A stretch of 64,000 nt of DNA from Nitrospirae bacterium JdFR-85 (GCA_002011745.1 MTOU01000021.1:1-64000), one strand, 5' to 3'; positions 36,944-46,784 are shown, counted from the stretch's first letter. The notes: generated from the sequence alone by a model not told the origin. Numbers and translations: made by a program.

Positions 36944-38745
36944 TGCTCTACTCCAAGAACAGAAAGGAATGCTTCCTGAGGAACCTCAATCCTTCCAAGC
37001 TGTTTCATCTTTTTTTTACCCTCCTTCTGTCTTTCTAAGAGTTTTTTCTTTCTGGTTACATCGCCACCATAGCATTTTGCGAGAACATCCTTCCTTAAAG
37101 GTTTGATGGTTTCTCTTGCGATTATTTTTGAACCAACGGCAGCTTGAATAGCAACCTCAAAGAGCTGTCTCGGTATTACTTTCCTAAGCCTTTCTGTTAT
37201 CTGGCGTGCTCTATAGTATGCCTCTTCTGTATGTACAATAAGACTCAATGCATCTACAGGTTCACCATTGAGAAGGATATCCAGTTTCACAAGCTGAGAC
37301 TCCCTGTATCCAATAAATTCATAGTCCATGGATGCATATCCCTTTGAGAGGGATTTGAGTTTGTCATAGAAATCCCATAGTATTTCACTCAATGGTAGGT
37401 CATATACTAACATTATTCTGTCTCTGCTTACATAGTTGAACTCTCTCTGGACCCCTCTCTTCTGCTGGCAGAGAGACAGTATATTGCCTACAAATGCTTG
37501 AGGCACAAAGATAGTTGCCCTTACAAAGGGTTCTTCTATCTTCTTGGGTCTGCTGGGCATGGCCTTGGGATTGTCAACCATAATGATACTGTCTTTCTGG
37601 TCAGTAACCCTGTACACAACGGTTGGGGCAGTGGCTATAATGGAGATGCCAAATTCTCTCTCAATTCTCTCTTTTATGATCTCCATATGTAGTAGCCCAA
37701 GGAAGCCACACCTGAAACCGAATCCAAGAGCTGCAGAACTCTCGGGCTCAAACCTTAATGAAGCATCATTTAGTCTCAGTTTCTCCAAGGCATCCTTGAG
37801 ATTCTCATAGTCTGCACTATCTACAGGATAAAAACCGCAATAGACCATTGGTTTTGCCTCTTTGAATCCAGGACAGGGCTGAAGCACGGGTCTTTCTTTC
37901 TCGGTAATAGTATCTCCTACCTTGGTGTCTCCTACATTCTTTATACCTGCAATTATGTAGCCTACCTCTCCTGCACTCAGAGTATCAACTCTCTGCATCT
38001 TGGGGGTAAACACCCCAACCTCTGTCACCTCAAATTCCTTTCCTGTGGAGAAGAGTTTTATCATGGATCCCTCTCTTACCATACCATCAAATACCCTTAC
38101 AAGGACTACGACTCCTCTGTAATTATCAAACCATGAATCGAATATCATCGCCTTCAGGGGTGCCTGAGGATCACCCTTTGGAGAAGGTATCTTTTTAACA
38201 ATAGCCTCAAGGACATCCTCTGTCCCTATACCCAGCTTTGCAGAGACCAATACAGCGTCTGTACAATCTATCCCTACCACCTCTTCTATCTCTCTTTTTG
38301 TGGATTCTGGGTCTGCCTGGGGCAGGTCTATTTTATTTATCACAGGGATAAGTTCCAGGTTGTTCTCTACTGCGAGATAGGCATTTGCGAGTGTTTGGGC
38401 TTCTACTCCCTGTGTAGCATCAACTACCAGAAGGGCTCCTTCACAACAGGCAAGACTTCGGGAAACCTCATATGAGAAGTCAACATGCCCAGGTGTATCA
38501 ATAAGGTTTAGAATATATTCTTGACCATCTTTTGCCCTGTAATGAATCTTTACTGCATGTGCCTTTATGGTGATGCCCCTTTCTCTTTCCAGATCCATAC
38601 TATCAAGGATCTGTTCTACCATATCTTTCTTACTAACTGCTCCAGTAATCTCCAGAATACGATCAGCGAGAGTCGACTTCCCGTGGTCAATATGGGCTAT
38701 TATGGAGAAGTTTCTAATATTTTTCATTTTATATTTCTGTTTCAT
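36940..38745 (-). CDS. lepA: Elongation factor 4 (LepA) GTPase
   Basis: A 601-residue translational GTPase. The P-loop is [15 protein letters not shown], switch II is DTPGHVDF, and G4 is NKIDLP. The C-terminal LepA-specific domain ends with [21 protein letters not shown]. It acts on stalled or mistranslocated ribosomes and in ribosome maturation. The start at 38745 overlaps the end of the ROK gene by 17 bases; an in-frame ATG at 38727 is an alternative, and neither has a clear ribosome-binding site. Confidence 0.98.
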   Translation of the reverse strand: MKQKYKMKNIRNFSIIAHIDHGKSTLADRILEITGAVSKKDMVEQILDSMDLERERGITIKAHAVKIHYRAKDGQEYILNLIDTPGHVDFSYEVSRSLACCEGALLVVDATQGVEAQTLANAYLAVENNLELIPVINKIDLPQADPESTKREIEEVVGIDCTDAVLVSAKLGIGTEDVLEAIVKKIPSPKGDPQAPLKAMIFDSWFDNYRGVVVLVRVFDGMVREGSMIKLFSTGKEFEVTEVGVFTPKMQRVDTLSAGEVGYIIAGIKNVGDTKVGDTITEKERPVLQPCPGFKEAKPMVYCGFYPVDSADYENLKDALEKLRLNDASLRFEPESSAALGFGFRCGFLGLLHMEIIKERIEREFGISIIATAPTVVYRVTDQKDSIIMVDNPKAMPSRPKKIEEPFVRATIFVPQAFVGNILSLCQQKRGVQREFNYVSRDRIMLVYDLPLSEILWDFYDKLKSLSKGYASMDYEFIGYRESQLVKLDILLNGEPVDALSLIVHTEEAYYRARQITERLRKVIPRQLFEVAIQAAVGSKIIARETIKPLRKDVLAKCYGGDVTRKKKLLERQKEGKKKMKQLGRIEVPQEAFLSVLGVEQ

Positions 38746-39664
38746 TAAATTTGAGTGCTAGATATGCGGCCCCGAGGAGGCCTGCATCTTCTCCAAGGGT
38801 GGCAGGCAGAATATGTGTTTTTTCTATTAATTGTGGGAATGCCCTTCTTTCTGCCTCTTTTTTTGCTTCCTTTGCAAGTATATCCCAGGCACCAATTAAA
38901 CCACCACCCACAATCACTGCCTCGGGAGAGAAGATATTCACAAGAGTGGCAATCCCTATCCCGAGATACTTTCCTGCCCTCCGAAGAGAATCCCTTGCAA
39001 GAGAGTCTCCCTCAAGGGCATATCTGTAAATATCCTCAGAGGTGATTCTATAGAAATTACCCTGATAGGCCTCTCTCATTATACTCTCTTTGCCTTTCTC
39101 TAATGCCTCTACCACATATGAGACCAATGCCCTTGCTGATGCATAACTCTCTAAGCACCCATTGTTACCACAGGGACATGAGAGTCCTTCAGCCTCTACA
39201 GTAATATGTCCCAATTCAGCAGCAACATTAAGGAGATCGCCTCTGTAGATAACCCCTCCTCCAATGCCTGTACCCAAAGTGAGCATAACAAAATTTTCAC
39301 TCTCCCTTCCTGCTCCAAGCCATTTCTCACCAAGGGCTGCAGCGTTTGCATCATTCTCCACAACTACAGGCACTGAAAATCTCTCTTCAATATCTTTAAT
39401 GAATCTCTTATTCTCAATAGCGGGTAGATTGGGAGACTTTTTTACTACTCTCTCCTCCTTATCAATCACACCTGCTAACCCAATCCCTATTGCATCTATC
39501 TTTACCTCAGAGAGGGTATCAATTGAGTTTATTAGCTTCTCTACAGTATCCTCTCCTGAAGACTCCTTTATCTTTCTAATGATATTGCCCTTCTCGTCTA
39601 CAAGGGCGACTCTTATATTCGTGCCACCAATATCTACGCCTATAACAAACTGTTTCTTTAACAT
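38729..39664 (-). CDS. ROK family sugar kinase (glucokinase-like)
   Basis: A 311-residue ROK protein. It has the ATP-binding [15 protein letters not shown], the glucose-binding [13 protein letters not shown], the phosphate motif [11 protein letters not shown] and the zinc site [10 protein letters not shown]. It has no N-terminal DNA-binding domain, so it is a kinase rather than an NagC-type repressor. Glucokinase is the best guess; N-acetyl sugars or fructose are possible. It heads the long minus-strand run down to 29511. Confidence 0.92.
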   Translation of the reverse strand: MLKKQFVIGVDIGGTNIRVALVDEKGNIIRKIKESSGEDTVEKLINSIDTLSEVKIDAIGIGLAGVIDKEERVVKKSPNLPAIENKRFIKDIEERFSVPVVVENDANAAALGEKWLGAGRESENFVMLTLGTGIGGGVIYRGDLLNVAAELGHITVEAEGLSCPCGNNGCLESYASARALVSYVVEALEKGKESIMREAYQGNFYRITSEDIYRYALEGDSLARDSLRRAGKYLGIGIATLVNIFSPEAVIVGGGLIGAWDILAKEAKKEAERRAFPQLIEKTHILPATLGEDAGLLGAAYLALKFNETEI

Positions 39665-39746
39665 TGGGTATTAAAGGTTGAAGCCGGAATTTATGTAGAT
39701 GAATAGAAATTTTAACATATTCATTCTATCTCTTGCATAATACAAA

Positions 39747-39770
39747 TGGACTATTATGTGGACTATTATG
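39747..39770. repeat. Exact tandem duplication of a 12-bp unit
   Basis: TGGACTATTATG occurs twice head to tail (39747-39758 and 39759-39770) in the gap between the ROK kinase and the rhodanese gene. It may be a pair of regulator sites or simple slippage. Confidence 0.7.
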
Positions 39771-39789
39771 CACTTTTTATATTCTCAGT

Positions 39790-39805
39790 TGTCCCTTTTG
39801 GGACA
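39790..39805. promoter_or_regulatory. Perfect palindrome, candidate regulator site upstream of the sigma-54 promoter
   Basis: TGTCCCTTTTGGGACA: two six-base arms around four T. Its centre lies about 92 bases before the -12 element of the sigma-54 promoter at 39883-39896, a normal distance for an enhancer-binding activator. It is the most symmetric short site in the gap. The regulator that binds it is unknown. Confidence 0.55.
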
Positions 39806-39882
39806 CTTATAGTATGGATATTAAATGGATAACAGGCCGAAATTCTTTTATATCAATGAGTTCGCCTTCAGAATCATTAACT

Positions 39883-39896
39883 GGTATGCCTTTTGC
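39883..39896 (+). promoter_or_regulatory. Sigma-54 (RpoN) promoter of the rhodanese gene
   Basis: CTGGTATGCCTTTTGCT (39881-39897) contains GG at 39883-39884 and GC at 39895-39896 separated by exactly ten bases, the strict -24/-12 spacing. The TGG and TTGC cores match the consensus. The expected start is near 39908, leaving a leader of about 50 bases that begins with a GACTAC/GTAGTC hairpin (39911-39925) and ends in GGGGAGG. Confidence 0.65.
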
Positions 39897-39956
39897 TTAT
39901 TAGAAATAACGACTACATAGTAGTCAGTAATTTAAAGAAAGGGGAGGTAAGAGGCT

Positions 39957-40973
39957 ATGAAACGAAAGTATGTAGTGTTTTTTGTAACAGCCCTCTTTCT
40001 GATGGGGCTGTTTGCTTCCGTTAATGCAGCACAGTGGGCAAATCCGGACCTGCTGGTCACTCCTCAAACCTTAAAACAGAATCTTGGAAAGCCAGATTGG
40101 GTTGTGGTTGATTGTCGAGACTACAAGAAGTATCTCGCAGGTCATATTCCAGGTGCTGTAAGTTTTGGTAAAAGGTGTAAAAAGGCCTTAAGAGACCCTA
40201 CAAGTAGGGTATGGAAGGATGTCTCAAAATATGAAAAAATACTGGGTAACGTGGGGATAGGAAATGATACGCATGTAGTATTTTATTATGGTGACCTTAG
40301 AGACATGCCTGATGCATCGGTAGGATTCTGGGTGCTGGAGTATCTTGGACATGATAAGGTCCATGTGCTGAATGGTGGAATTGGGGCATGGCTTAAGGCG
40401 GGTTACAAATTAGAGAAGAAGCCTGTTAAACCTAAACCAAAGACATTTAAAGTGAAGCTACGCAAGAGTGTCTATGCAGATACCACTGAGATACTTGCCA
40501 TTGCAGAAGGGAAGAAGAAGGGTGTACAACTTATTGATTCAAGGACAAAGAAAGAGTTTATTGGTAAAGACTGCAGGGCCCTCAGGTGTGGACATATACC
40601 AAATGTGACTATAAATGTTTCTCACATTGATACTCTACCCAGAACAGCGAGAGGTGGGATTTTACCAGTGCTTGATCCCAATGTGGTCTCTAAGGCTTTT
40701 GCCAGTCTTGACAAGAATAAGAGAACAATCGCCTACTGTCAGACAGGGACCCGTTCTACCTTGACATATCTTCAGCTGAGGCTTCTTGGGTTTAAAGATC
40801 CTGCAAACTGGGATGAGTCATGGAGAGTATGGGGTTCATCTCTGGAGAACTTCCCGATTGATGCCCCTAATGGTGTTCAGTACTACAACTTTGCAAAGGT
40901 GAACAAACTTCTAAAGAAACTTAAGCATAAAGTTGCTACCTTAGAAAAGAAACTTAAGAAACTCGAGAAGTAA
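39957..40973 (+). CDS. Periplasmic tandem rhodanese (thiosulfate sulfurtransferase-like)
   Basis: A 338-residue protein with a clear signal peptide (KRKYVVFFVTALFLMGLF, cleavage likely after NA near residue 24). Two rhodanese domains follow, about 35-150 and 170-300. The first is inactive: its loop reads FYYGDLRD with no cysteine, while DCRDYKKYLAGHIPGAV is conserved. The second has the active cysteine Cys261 in IAYCQTGTRS. The last 30 residues are a Lys-rich coiled coil (KKLKHKVATLEKKLKKLEK). Periplasmic sulfur-atom transfer in sulfur metabolism is likely. GGGGAGG precedes the start and transcription appears to depend on sigma-54. Confidence 0.94.
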   Translation: MKRKYVVFFVTALFLMGLFASVNAAQWANPDLLVTPQTLKQNLGKPDWVVVDCRDYKKYLAGHIPGAVSFGKRCKKALRDPTSRVWKDVSKYEKILGNVGIGNDTHVVFYYGDLRDMPDASVGFWVLEYLGHDKVHVLNGGIGAWLKAGYKLEKKPVKPKPKTFKVKLRKSVYADTTEILAIAEGKKKGVQLIDSRTKKEFIGKDCRALRCGHIPNVTINVSHIDTLPRTARGGILPVLDPNVVSKAFASLDKNKRTIAYCQTGTRSTLTYLQLRLLGFKDPANWDESWRVWGSSLENFPIDAPNGVQYYNFAKVNKLLKKLKHKVATLEKKLKKLEK

Positions 40974-41023
40974 GGATACTCAAGAGAGCAGCCCCTCGTT
41001 GCCCTTCTCTTCTCGGAAGTGCG

Positions 41024-41056
41024 GGCTTTGTTATCCCCTCAGGGGATAACAAAGCC
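41024..41056 (+). terminator. Long perfect hairpin after the rhodanese gene, probable terminator
   Basis: GGCTTTGTTATCCCC (41024-41038) and its exact complement GGGGATAACAAAGCC (41042-41056) enclose a three-base loop TCA: a 15-bp uninterrupted stem 50 bases after the stop codon. The following TACTTTATACT is only moderately T-rich, so it may act as a terminator, an RNA-stability element or both. Confidence 0.65.
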
Positions 41057-41134
41057 TACTTTATACTAACCCAGTTTTTATTAAAAGAATTATCCTCTAT
41101 GTTTTCTGCCTTGGTATAATCCTCTATTTTGGTA

Positions 41135-41143
41135 TGATATAAT
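41135..41143 (+). promoter_or_regulatory. Extended -10 promoter for the histidine kinase gene
   Basis: TGATATAAT, a full extended -10, ends seven bases before the ATG at 41151. Transcription would begin at about the start codon. An AAAGGAT lies in between and could be a weak ribosome-binding site if an upstream start is used; a second TATAAT is at 41115-41120. Confidence 0.45.
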
Positions 41144-41150
41144 AAAGGAT

Positions 41151-42845
41151 ATGGAGCATAACTATGCGGAATTAATAGAGAAGTTTTTCAATGAAAGGTT
41201 TCTCTATTATCATATTTTTGAAGAATTTTTTATTGCCTTTGTCTGTTTTATTATATCTCTGAGGTCTTTTTCTATACTTAAAACAGAGGAGAACTTATAT
41301 CATGAACAGCGTAGTAGAATCTTTCTCATAGCTTCTGCCTTTATTATACTTGGAATAAACAGTACTACCCATGCATTTATCCATGCCTATGGTCTTAATC
41401 TGAATCTCTTGTATCAGACACTGCTTGGTTACTGCTTAGGACTCCTTGTACTCATAGTGGCTATCTCTGCTGTTAAACCGAATAGTAAAAGATTTCTTCC
41501 TTTCCTTTATGTCTTCTTTCTTTTCCTTCTGATCCCTGATTTATATGAAAGATTTCCTGTCTTTTCTGAGTTTAGACCATTAGTATGGATATTTGTAGCA
41601 TATCTGTCAGGTGTGGTTTGTATGCTTTATATTGCCACCTACTACAGAACCTCAGATCAGAGATTTCTATATTCTGCCTTTGGGCACCTGCTTATCTGTA
41701 TCTCTTCAATATTTCTGTTCTTCCCTTCAGCTATTGGTTCAAGGATGTGGCTTTATGGACATCTCTTCAGACCCATTGGTTTTGGTATATTGCTTTTTAG
41801 CATGAACCGTAAGGAGTTATTGCAGATTGGAGGTAGCATACTCTACAGGGTTCTTGCAGCTTTCAGTCTTCTTGCTGGGATTCCTCTTTTAACCTTTGGC
41901 ATAACTGTATTTTATGAGAATATCCATCCTATTCAGATAGTGAGCAAAAGGATGCTTATATTCCTGTTATTAATAGTTACTCTCGCCTCTGCATTACTCT
42001 TTGGCCTTGGGCTTATAATCAGACTTATAAAACCTATCCTTCAGTTGAAAGACTCTGTAGATACCCTTGTGGAGACAGGATTCAATAGAAAGATTGATAT
42101 TAACAGCAATGATGAGATTGGAGAGCTTAGTAAGGCATTCAATGATATGGTCTCAAAACTGAGAGAGGCTATGCAGGAGCAGGACAGGCTGAGTAGACTT
42201 GCTGCTACAGGAGAGCTTGCCGCAACCCTTGCACATGAGATAAAGAATCCTCTGAATGCTATAGGAGGAGCAGCCTCTTACATAAGAGAGAACTTCAAAG
42301 GCACCCTTATTAGAGAGTTCCTCCAAATTATTTCAGAAGAAGTTTCGAGAATAAATAAACTTACAGCCACATTGTTGAGTTTTGCCAAACCTGTTAAACC
42401 TGAAAAGCAGACAGTGGATATTAATAAGCTTGTTAAAGAGACACTGGATTTACTCTCACAAGACATTAGAGAAGAGAATATCAATCTTAGGACAGAGTTA
42501 CAAAATAGACTCCCATATGTGAATTGTGATCCTAACCAGATAAAACAGCTGCTTATTAATCTCCTGCTGAATGCCTTTGATGCAGTTGACGGCAATGGAG
42601 AAGTTGTAGTAAAAACAGAAGCCTTGGATGGAAATCTCTTCTTAAGTGTGAAGGACAATGGAATCGGAATTAAGAAAGAATACCTTGATCAGATATTTAA
42701 TCCCTTTTTTACAACCAAAACAAGAGGTACAGGTCTCGGGCTTGCTATCTCCAAGAAGATAGCCAAAGAACATGGAGGCGACCTCTTGGTAGAAAGCACC
42801 CCTGGCAGAGGCAGCAAGTTTACACTTTCAATCCCAATAGAGTAA
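41151..42845 (+). CDS. Membrane histidine kinase (NtrB-like) of a two-component pair
   Basis: A 564-residue sensor kinase. The first 255 residues contain about seven or eight membrane segments, then another near 275-295 leads into a HAMP-like linker (DSVDTLVETGFNRKIDINS, DEIGELSKAFNDMVSKL). The HisKA box LAATLAHEIKNPLNAIGG carries His362. The ATPase domain has the N box QLLINLLLNAFDAV, then KDNGIGIKKEYLDQIFNPF and GTGLGLAISKKIA. The signal is unknown. The NtrC-type partner starts 11 bases downstream, so they form one operon. Confidence 0.94.
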   Translation: MEHNYAELIEKFFNERFLYYHIFEEFFIAFVCFIISLRSFSILKTEENLYHEQRSRIFLIASAFIILGINSTTHAFIHAYGLNLNLLYQTLLGYCLGLLVLIVAISAVKPNSKRFLPFLYVFFLFLLIPDLYERFPVFSEFRPLVWIFVAYLSGVVCMLYIATYYRTSDQRFLYSAFGHLLICISSIFLFFPSAIGSRMWLYGHLFRPIGFGILLFSMNRKELLQIGGSILYRVLAAFSLLAGIPLLTFGITVFYENIHPIQIVSKRMLIFLLLIVTLASALLFGLGLIIRLIKPILQLKDSVDTLVETGFNRKIDINSNDEIGELSKAFNDMVSKLREAMQEQDRLSRLAATGELAATLAHEIKNPLNAIGGAASYIRENFKGTLIREFLQIISEEVSRINKLTATLLSFAKPVKPEKQTVDINKLVKETLDLLSQDIREENINLRTELQNRLPYVNCDPNQIKQLLINLLLNAFDAVDGNGEVVVKTEALDGNLFLSVKDNGIGIKKEYLDQIFNPFFTTKTRGTGLGLAISKKIAKEHGGDLLVESTPGRGSKFTLSIPIE

Positions 42846-42856
42846 AATCTTTTGAC

Positions 42857-44182
42857 ATGAAAAAGAAGATCCTATTAGTTGAGGATGAGATTAACTCTCT
42901 TAAGGTATTCTCCAATACCCTTAGAAAGCATGGGTTTGATGTGGATACTGCAAGGACTGCAGAGGATGGCCTTGAGATGTTAAAGGACAATTATTATGAT
43001 CTTATTATATCTGACTTCAAGCTTCCCGGTATGGATGGAGAGAAGTTTCTTGAAAAGGTTAAAGTCACTCTTCCTGAGGTTCCAGTAATTCTGATCACAG
43101 CCTATGGCACAATTGAGAGTGCTGTTAATGCGATGAGAAAAGGTGCCTACACCTATCTTACTAAACCTGTTGATCTTCAACTGCTGGTTACAGTCTCCAG
43201 AGAAGCCATAAGACTTGCAGGACAGGATAATTATAACACCATTAATGGGAAGTATCAGTTCTTCAATATAATTGGAAAGACTAAAAAGATGAGAGAAGTA
43301 TTCTCACTAATACAGAGGGTGAGTAAAACAGATGCGAATGTGCTTATTCTTGGTGAAAGTGGAACAGGTAAAGAGCTTGTTGCAAGAGCCATACATTATA
43401 GTTCTTTAAGGGCTGATAATCCTTTTATCCCAATAGACTGTACTACCATCCCTTCAGAACTTATGGAGAGTGAGCTGTTTGGCTATGAGAAAGGGGCATT
43501 CACCTGTGCATATGAAAATAAAATAGGTCTGCTTGAGATGGCAGACAAAGGCACAGTATTTTTCGATGAGATAGGCGATCTTGATGTGGGATTACAGAAG
43601 AAGTTACTCCGATTTTTACAAGAGAAGGAGTTTTATCGTTTGGGAGGGAAGAATAAAGTAAAAGTTGATGTAAGGGTTCTGGCGGCTACTAACCGTAATA
43701 TTGAAGATGCTGTGGAGAGAGGAGAATTCCGTGCTGATCTATACTACAGGCTTAACGTGATTACAATTAATGTGCCTCCCTTGAGAGAGAGAAAAGAGGA
43801 TATCCCAATGCTGGCTGAACACTTTCTGAATCTGTTCTCTAAGAAGAACAGGAAAGAGATAAAGGGCTTTGATAAAGAGGTGATTGATATATTTATGACA
43901 TATGAATGGCCTGGTAATGTGAGAGAATTAGAGAATGCTATAGAGAGGGCTGTTATTCTATGTCCCTATGATACGATTACTATTGATTGTCTTCCAAGAA
44001 AATTAAAGAATCTTACAGAGATACATGATAATGAGGAATTTAACTTGATGGAGATAGAAAAGAGGGTGATCCTTAGGGCCCTTAATAAGACCTCATGGAA
44101 TCAATCAAGGGCTGCTGAGCTGCTCGGTATCTCAAGAAAACAACTACGTACCAAAATGAAAAACCTTGGTCTACTTCAGTAG
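42857..44182 (+). CDS. NtrC-family sigma-54 response regulator with variant GAFTCA loop
   Basis: A 441-residue activator. The receiver (1-120) has VEDEIN, phosphorylated Asp53 in ISDFKLPG and Lys in YLTKPVD. The AAA+ domain (about 140-370) has Walker A GESGTGKE, Walker B VFFDEIGD and the arginine finger region FRADLYYRLNVI. The sigma-54 contact loop at 213-218 reads GAFTCA where GAFTGA is expected. The C-terminal Fis-type HTH is NQSRAAELLGISRKQLRTKM. The natural target may be the sigma-54 promoter before the rhodanese gene. It ends in a 7-base overlap with convergent ispE. Confidence 0.95.
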   Translation: MKKKILLVEDEINSLKVFSNTLRKHGFDVDTARTAEDGLEMLKDNYYDLIISDFKLPGMDGEKFLEKVKVTLPEVPVILITAYGTIESAVNAMRKGAYTYLTKPVDLQLLVTVSREAIRLAGQDNYNTINGKYQFFNIIGKTKKMREVFSLIQRVSKTDANVLILGESGTGKELVARAIHYSSLRADNPFIPIDCTTIPSELMESELFGYEKGAFTCAYENKIGLLEMADKGTVFFDEIGDLDVGLQKKLLRFLQEKEFYRLGGKNKVKVDVRVLAATNRNIEDAVERGEFRADLYYRLNVITINVPPLRERKEDIPMLAEHFLNLFSKKNRKEIKGFDKEVIDIFMTYEWPGNVRELENAIERAVILCPYDTITIDCLPRKLKNLTEIHDNEEFNLMEIEKRVILRALNKTSWNQSRAAELLGISRKQLRTKMKNLGLLQ

Positions 44183-45033
44183 ACAGGCAGAATAGTCTCT
44201 GTGATTATACTCTGAGTCCCTTTAAAATTTTTTTCTGCAGTGTATGCCTCTTCAAAGGAGTTGAAGACCCCAAACACTGAGGAGCCACTTCCTGCAAGAA
44301 GTGCTGCCAGTGAGCCTGCCTCAATGAGCCTATTCTTGATCTCCTTTAGTTCTGGATAGAGTCTGAAGACAGGTTCTTCAAGGTCATTCTGTAGTACATA
44401 CATAAGGCTGGTTTTATCTTTATACTGGAGGGCCTCTAAGGTTTCTTGAAGGAGTGTTTCTAAGTCTCTTCTGTCAGTCCTGTTTATGTTTACCAAAGAA
44501 TAGGCCTTTTTAGTAGAGATACCGTAGGGGGGCTTCAGAATAAGCAGCCAGAATCTTCTGGTCTTCTTATATAAAGGTTTTACAATCTCTCCTCTGCCCA
44601 TAACAAGGCTCAAGGGTGATGAAAGAAAGAAAGGGACATCAGAGCCTATGGCAGAGGCTATATTGAAAAGCTGTTTTTCTGAAAGATTCAGTCTCCATAG
44701 TCTATTAAGGCCTATTAAAGTGGTTGCTGCATCTGTGCTGCCTCCTCCAAGACCTGCCTGAAGGGGTATCCTTTTTATTACATGAATACGTGCTCCCTTC
44801 TGGATGGATGTATGTCTCTGAAGTAGAAGTGCTGTTTTGTATACAAGATTCTCCTGCATCTTTATGTCTTCGGTACAGGTTACCTCGATTCCTTTGGGTA
44901 TTAGTTCGAATACAAGGGTATCATAGAGAGTTATCTTCTGCATAAGAGAGAAAAGGTTATGGTAACCATCAGGCCTTTTTGATAGAATCTTTAGAAACCA
45001 GTTTATCTTGGCCGGTGCCTGGAGTTTAAACAT
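44176..45033 (-). CDS. ispE: 4-diphosphocytidyl-2-C-methyl-D-erythritol kinase
   Basis: A 285-residue GHMP kinase of the non-mevalonate isoprenoid pathway. It begins LQAPAKINWFLKILSKRPDGYHNL and has the ATP motif PLQAGLGGGSTDAATTL and the C-terminal LAGSGSSVFGVF. It lies 16 bases downstream of the TPR lipoprotein gene on the same strand. The start has no ribosome-binding site. IspA at 54347 uses the pathway end products. Confidence 0.96.
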   Translation of the reverse strand: MFKLQAPAKINWFLKILSKRPDGYHNLFSLMQKITLYDTLVFELIPKGIEVTCTEDIKMQENLVYKTALLLQRHTSIQKGARIHVIKRIPLQAGLGGGSTDAATTLIGLNRLWRLNLSEKQLFNIASAIGSDVPFFLSSPLSLVMGRGEIVKPLYKKTRRFWLLILKPPYGISTKKAYSLVNINRTDRRDLETLLQETLEALQYKDKTSLMYVLQNDLEEPVFRLYPELKEIKNRLIEAGSLAALLAGSGSSVFGVFNSFEEAYTAEKNFKGTQSIITETILPVY

Positions 45034-45049
45034 GAAATATTATTGACTG

Positions 45050-46768
45050 TTACTGTTTTTTTATTTTTAAGTCCTTTATTTTCTTCTCTAACCTTTCTTT
45101 AATCCCCTCTTCTTTTTCGTGGAATTCCAGTGCCTTCTGATAGTATTTCAGGGCCTCCTTAGGATTGTTTAGTTTCAAGTATACATCTCCGATATGTTCA
45201 TAAATTACAGGGTCATCACCAACCTTCTCAAGAGCCTTCTTAAGCTGTTCGAGGGCCTCTTTGTATCTGCCCATCTGGTAATAGACCCATCCAAGAGAGT
45301 CAATGATGTAGCCACTGTCTGGTTTTAACTCAAGGGCTCTTTTAATAAGGCTGAGTGCCTCCTCAAGATTTATCCCCTTTTCAGCATAGCTATAGCCGAG
45401 ATAGTTTAGGGCTTCTGCATGATTGGGGTTAAGCTGGATAGCCTTTTTCAGGGCATTGACCATCTCGTTAAATCTCTTCTGTTTTTCATAGACCACTCCA
45501 AGGTTGAAATAGAGTTCAGCATCTTTAGGAAACTTTTTGATTCCTCTTCTCAGAGTATCCTCTGCTTCTTTGTATCTCTTAAGCCTTACAAGATTCATTG
45601 TCTTGTATATATAGTAGTCAGGTTTTTCATCAATCCTGATTAATTCATCATAGGTCTTTATTGCCTCCTCATATCTATCAGTCTCGGAGTAAAGGTAGGC
45701 AAGATGCAGTAGTCCCCTGATATTCTTAGGGTCAAACTGGAGCAGTTTTTTTACCTCTTCAATTGCCAAATCATATTTCTTGAGCATCTCAAGGGCTATT
45801 GATAAATAGTATCTTGATAAGATATCCTTGGGTTGAGACTCCAGCACTATTCTGAACTCCTCTATAGCCTTTTCATATTTTTCATCGTCAAGATACAGGA
45901 GCCCCAATCTCTTGTGGATGTCAATATTGGTAGGCAGTTGTCTGCTTAATTTTTTTAGCTCTTCAATGGCTTCTTCGATTCTGTTCTCTCTTATATAAAG
46001 GCTGGAAAGGCGTTCCCTCGCCTTGGTATTATGAGGATTTGCCTCTATACTCTTTTTGTAGTATTCAATAGCCTTTTTGTAGTCTTTCTTTATCTCCATA
46101 ATTAATGCAAGGCTAAAATAGGCAGTATCAAAATCAGGACGTATATCTGTACATTTGAGATAGTATTTTTCAGCCTTCTCATACTCCTCCATTTCAAAGT
46201 ATACACTGGCAAGATAATAATAGCCCATGATGCTGTCAGGTTTCTGTTCTATAAGTTTATGAAGAATCTGGATCGCATCCTCATATTTCTTCTCTGAAGC
46301 ATAGAGCACACCCAGGAATAGATAGGCATCTGAATCCATAGGATCTATTTTTATGACCTTGTTGTATATATTTATAGCATCCTCTCTCCTATTCTGTCCG
46401 TTATATAACTGGCCAAGTAGTTTCAGGGCTGGCACATAATCTGGAAACTTCTCCATCGTTTTCTCCAGTACTTCGGTTGCCTCTTTGAGTTTTCCTGTCT
46501 TAAGAAGCAGGGAGCCTATTACTACCTTTAAATAGGGTGATTCAGGATCAGATGATGCAGCCTTGTTGTAATACTTCAGTGCTTCTTCCCATCTTCCCTC
46601 TATTTCAGCCATATAGCCGAGGATATAATTGAAGTAAGAGTTACTATTGCTGGTAGCTTTATCCCTTAGAGGGGTTTTCACCTGATTGCTCTCTGTATTC
46701 CTTGGATGAGGCGTAGAGGCACAGGATAAAATAAAAAGCAGAAGAACTATTATTAGCTGTTTATGCAT
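45050..46768 (-). CDS. TPR-repeat lipoprotein
   Basis: A 572-residue protein with a lipoprotein signal (LLFILSCAS, lipidated Cys near residue 16) followed by about 14-15 tetratricopeptide repeats that fill the whole mature chain, for example YLFLGVLYASEKKYEDAIQI and LDSLGWVYYQMGRYKEAL-type units. It probably acts as a protein-interaction scaffold on the outer or inner membrane. Relatives function in outer-membrane protein, pilus or polysaccharide assembly; the exact partner is not evident. The -10 TATAAT at 46790-46785 gives a leader of about ten bases. Confidence 0.9.
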   Translation of the reverse strand: MHKQLIIVLLLFILSCASTPHPRNTESNQVKTPLRDKATSNSNSYFNYILGYMAEIEGRWEEALKYYNKAASSDPESPYLKVVIGSLLLKTGKLKEATEVLEKTMEKFPDYVPALKLLGQLYNGQNRREDAINIYNKVIKIDPMDSDAYLFLGVLYASEKKYEDAIQILHKLIEQKPDSIMGYYYLASVYFEMEEYEKAEKYYLKCTDIRPDFDTAYFSLALIMEIKKDYKKAIEYYKKSIEANPHNTKARERLSSLYIRENRIEEAIEELKKLSRQLPTNIDIHKRLGLLYLDDEKYEKAIEEFRIVLESQPKDILSRYYLSIALEMLKKYDLAIEEVKKLLQFDPKNIRGLLHLAYLYSETDRYEEAIKTYDELIRIDEKPDYYIYKTMNLVRLKRYKEAEDTLRRGIKKFPKDAELYFNLGVVYEKQKRFNEMVNALKKAIQLNPNHAEALNYLGYSYAEKGINLEEALSLIKRALELKPDSGYIIDSLGWVYYQMGRYKEALEQLKKALEKVGDDPVIYEHIGDVYLKLNNPKEALKYYQKALEFHEKEEGIKERLEKKIKDLKIKKQ

Positions 46769-46784
46769 GAATTAATTATCTCAT

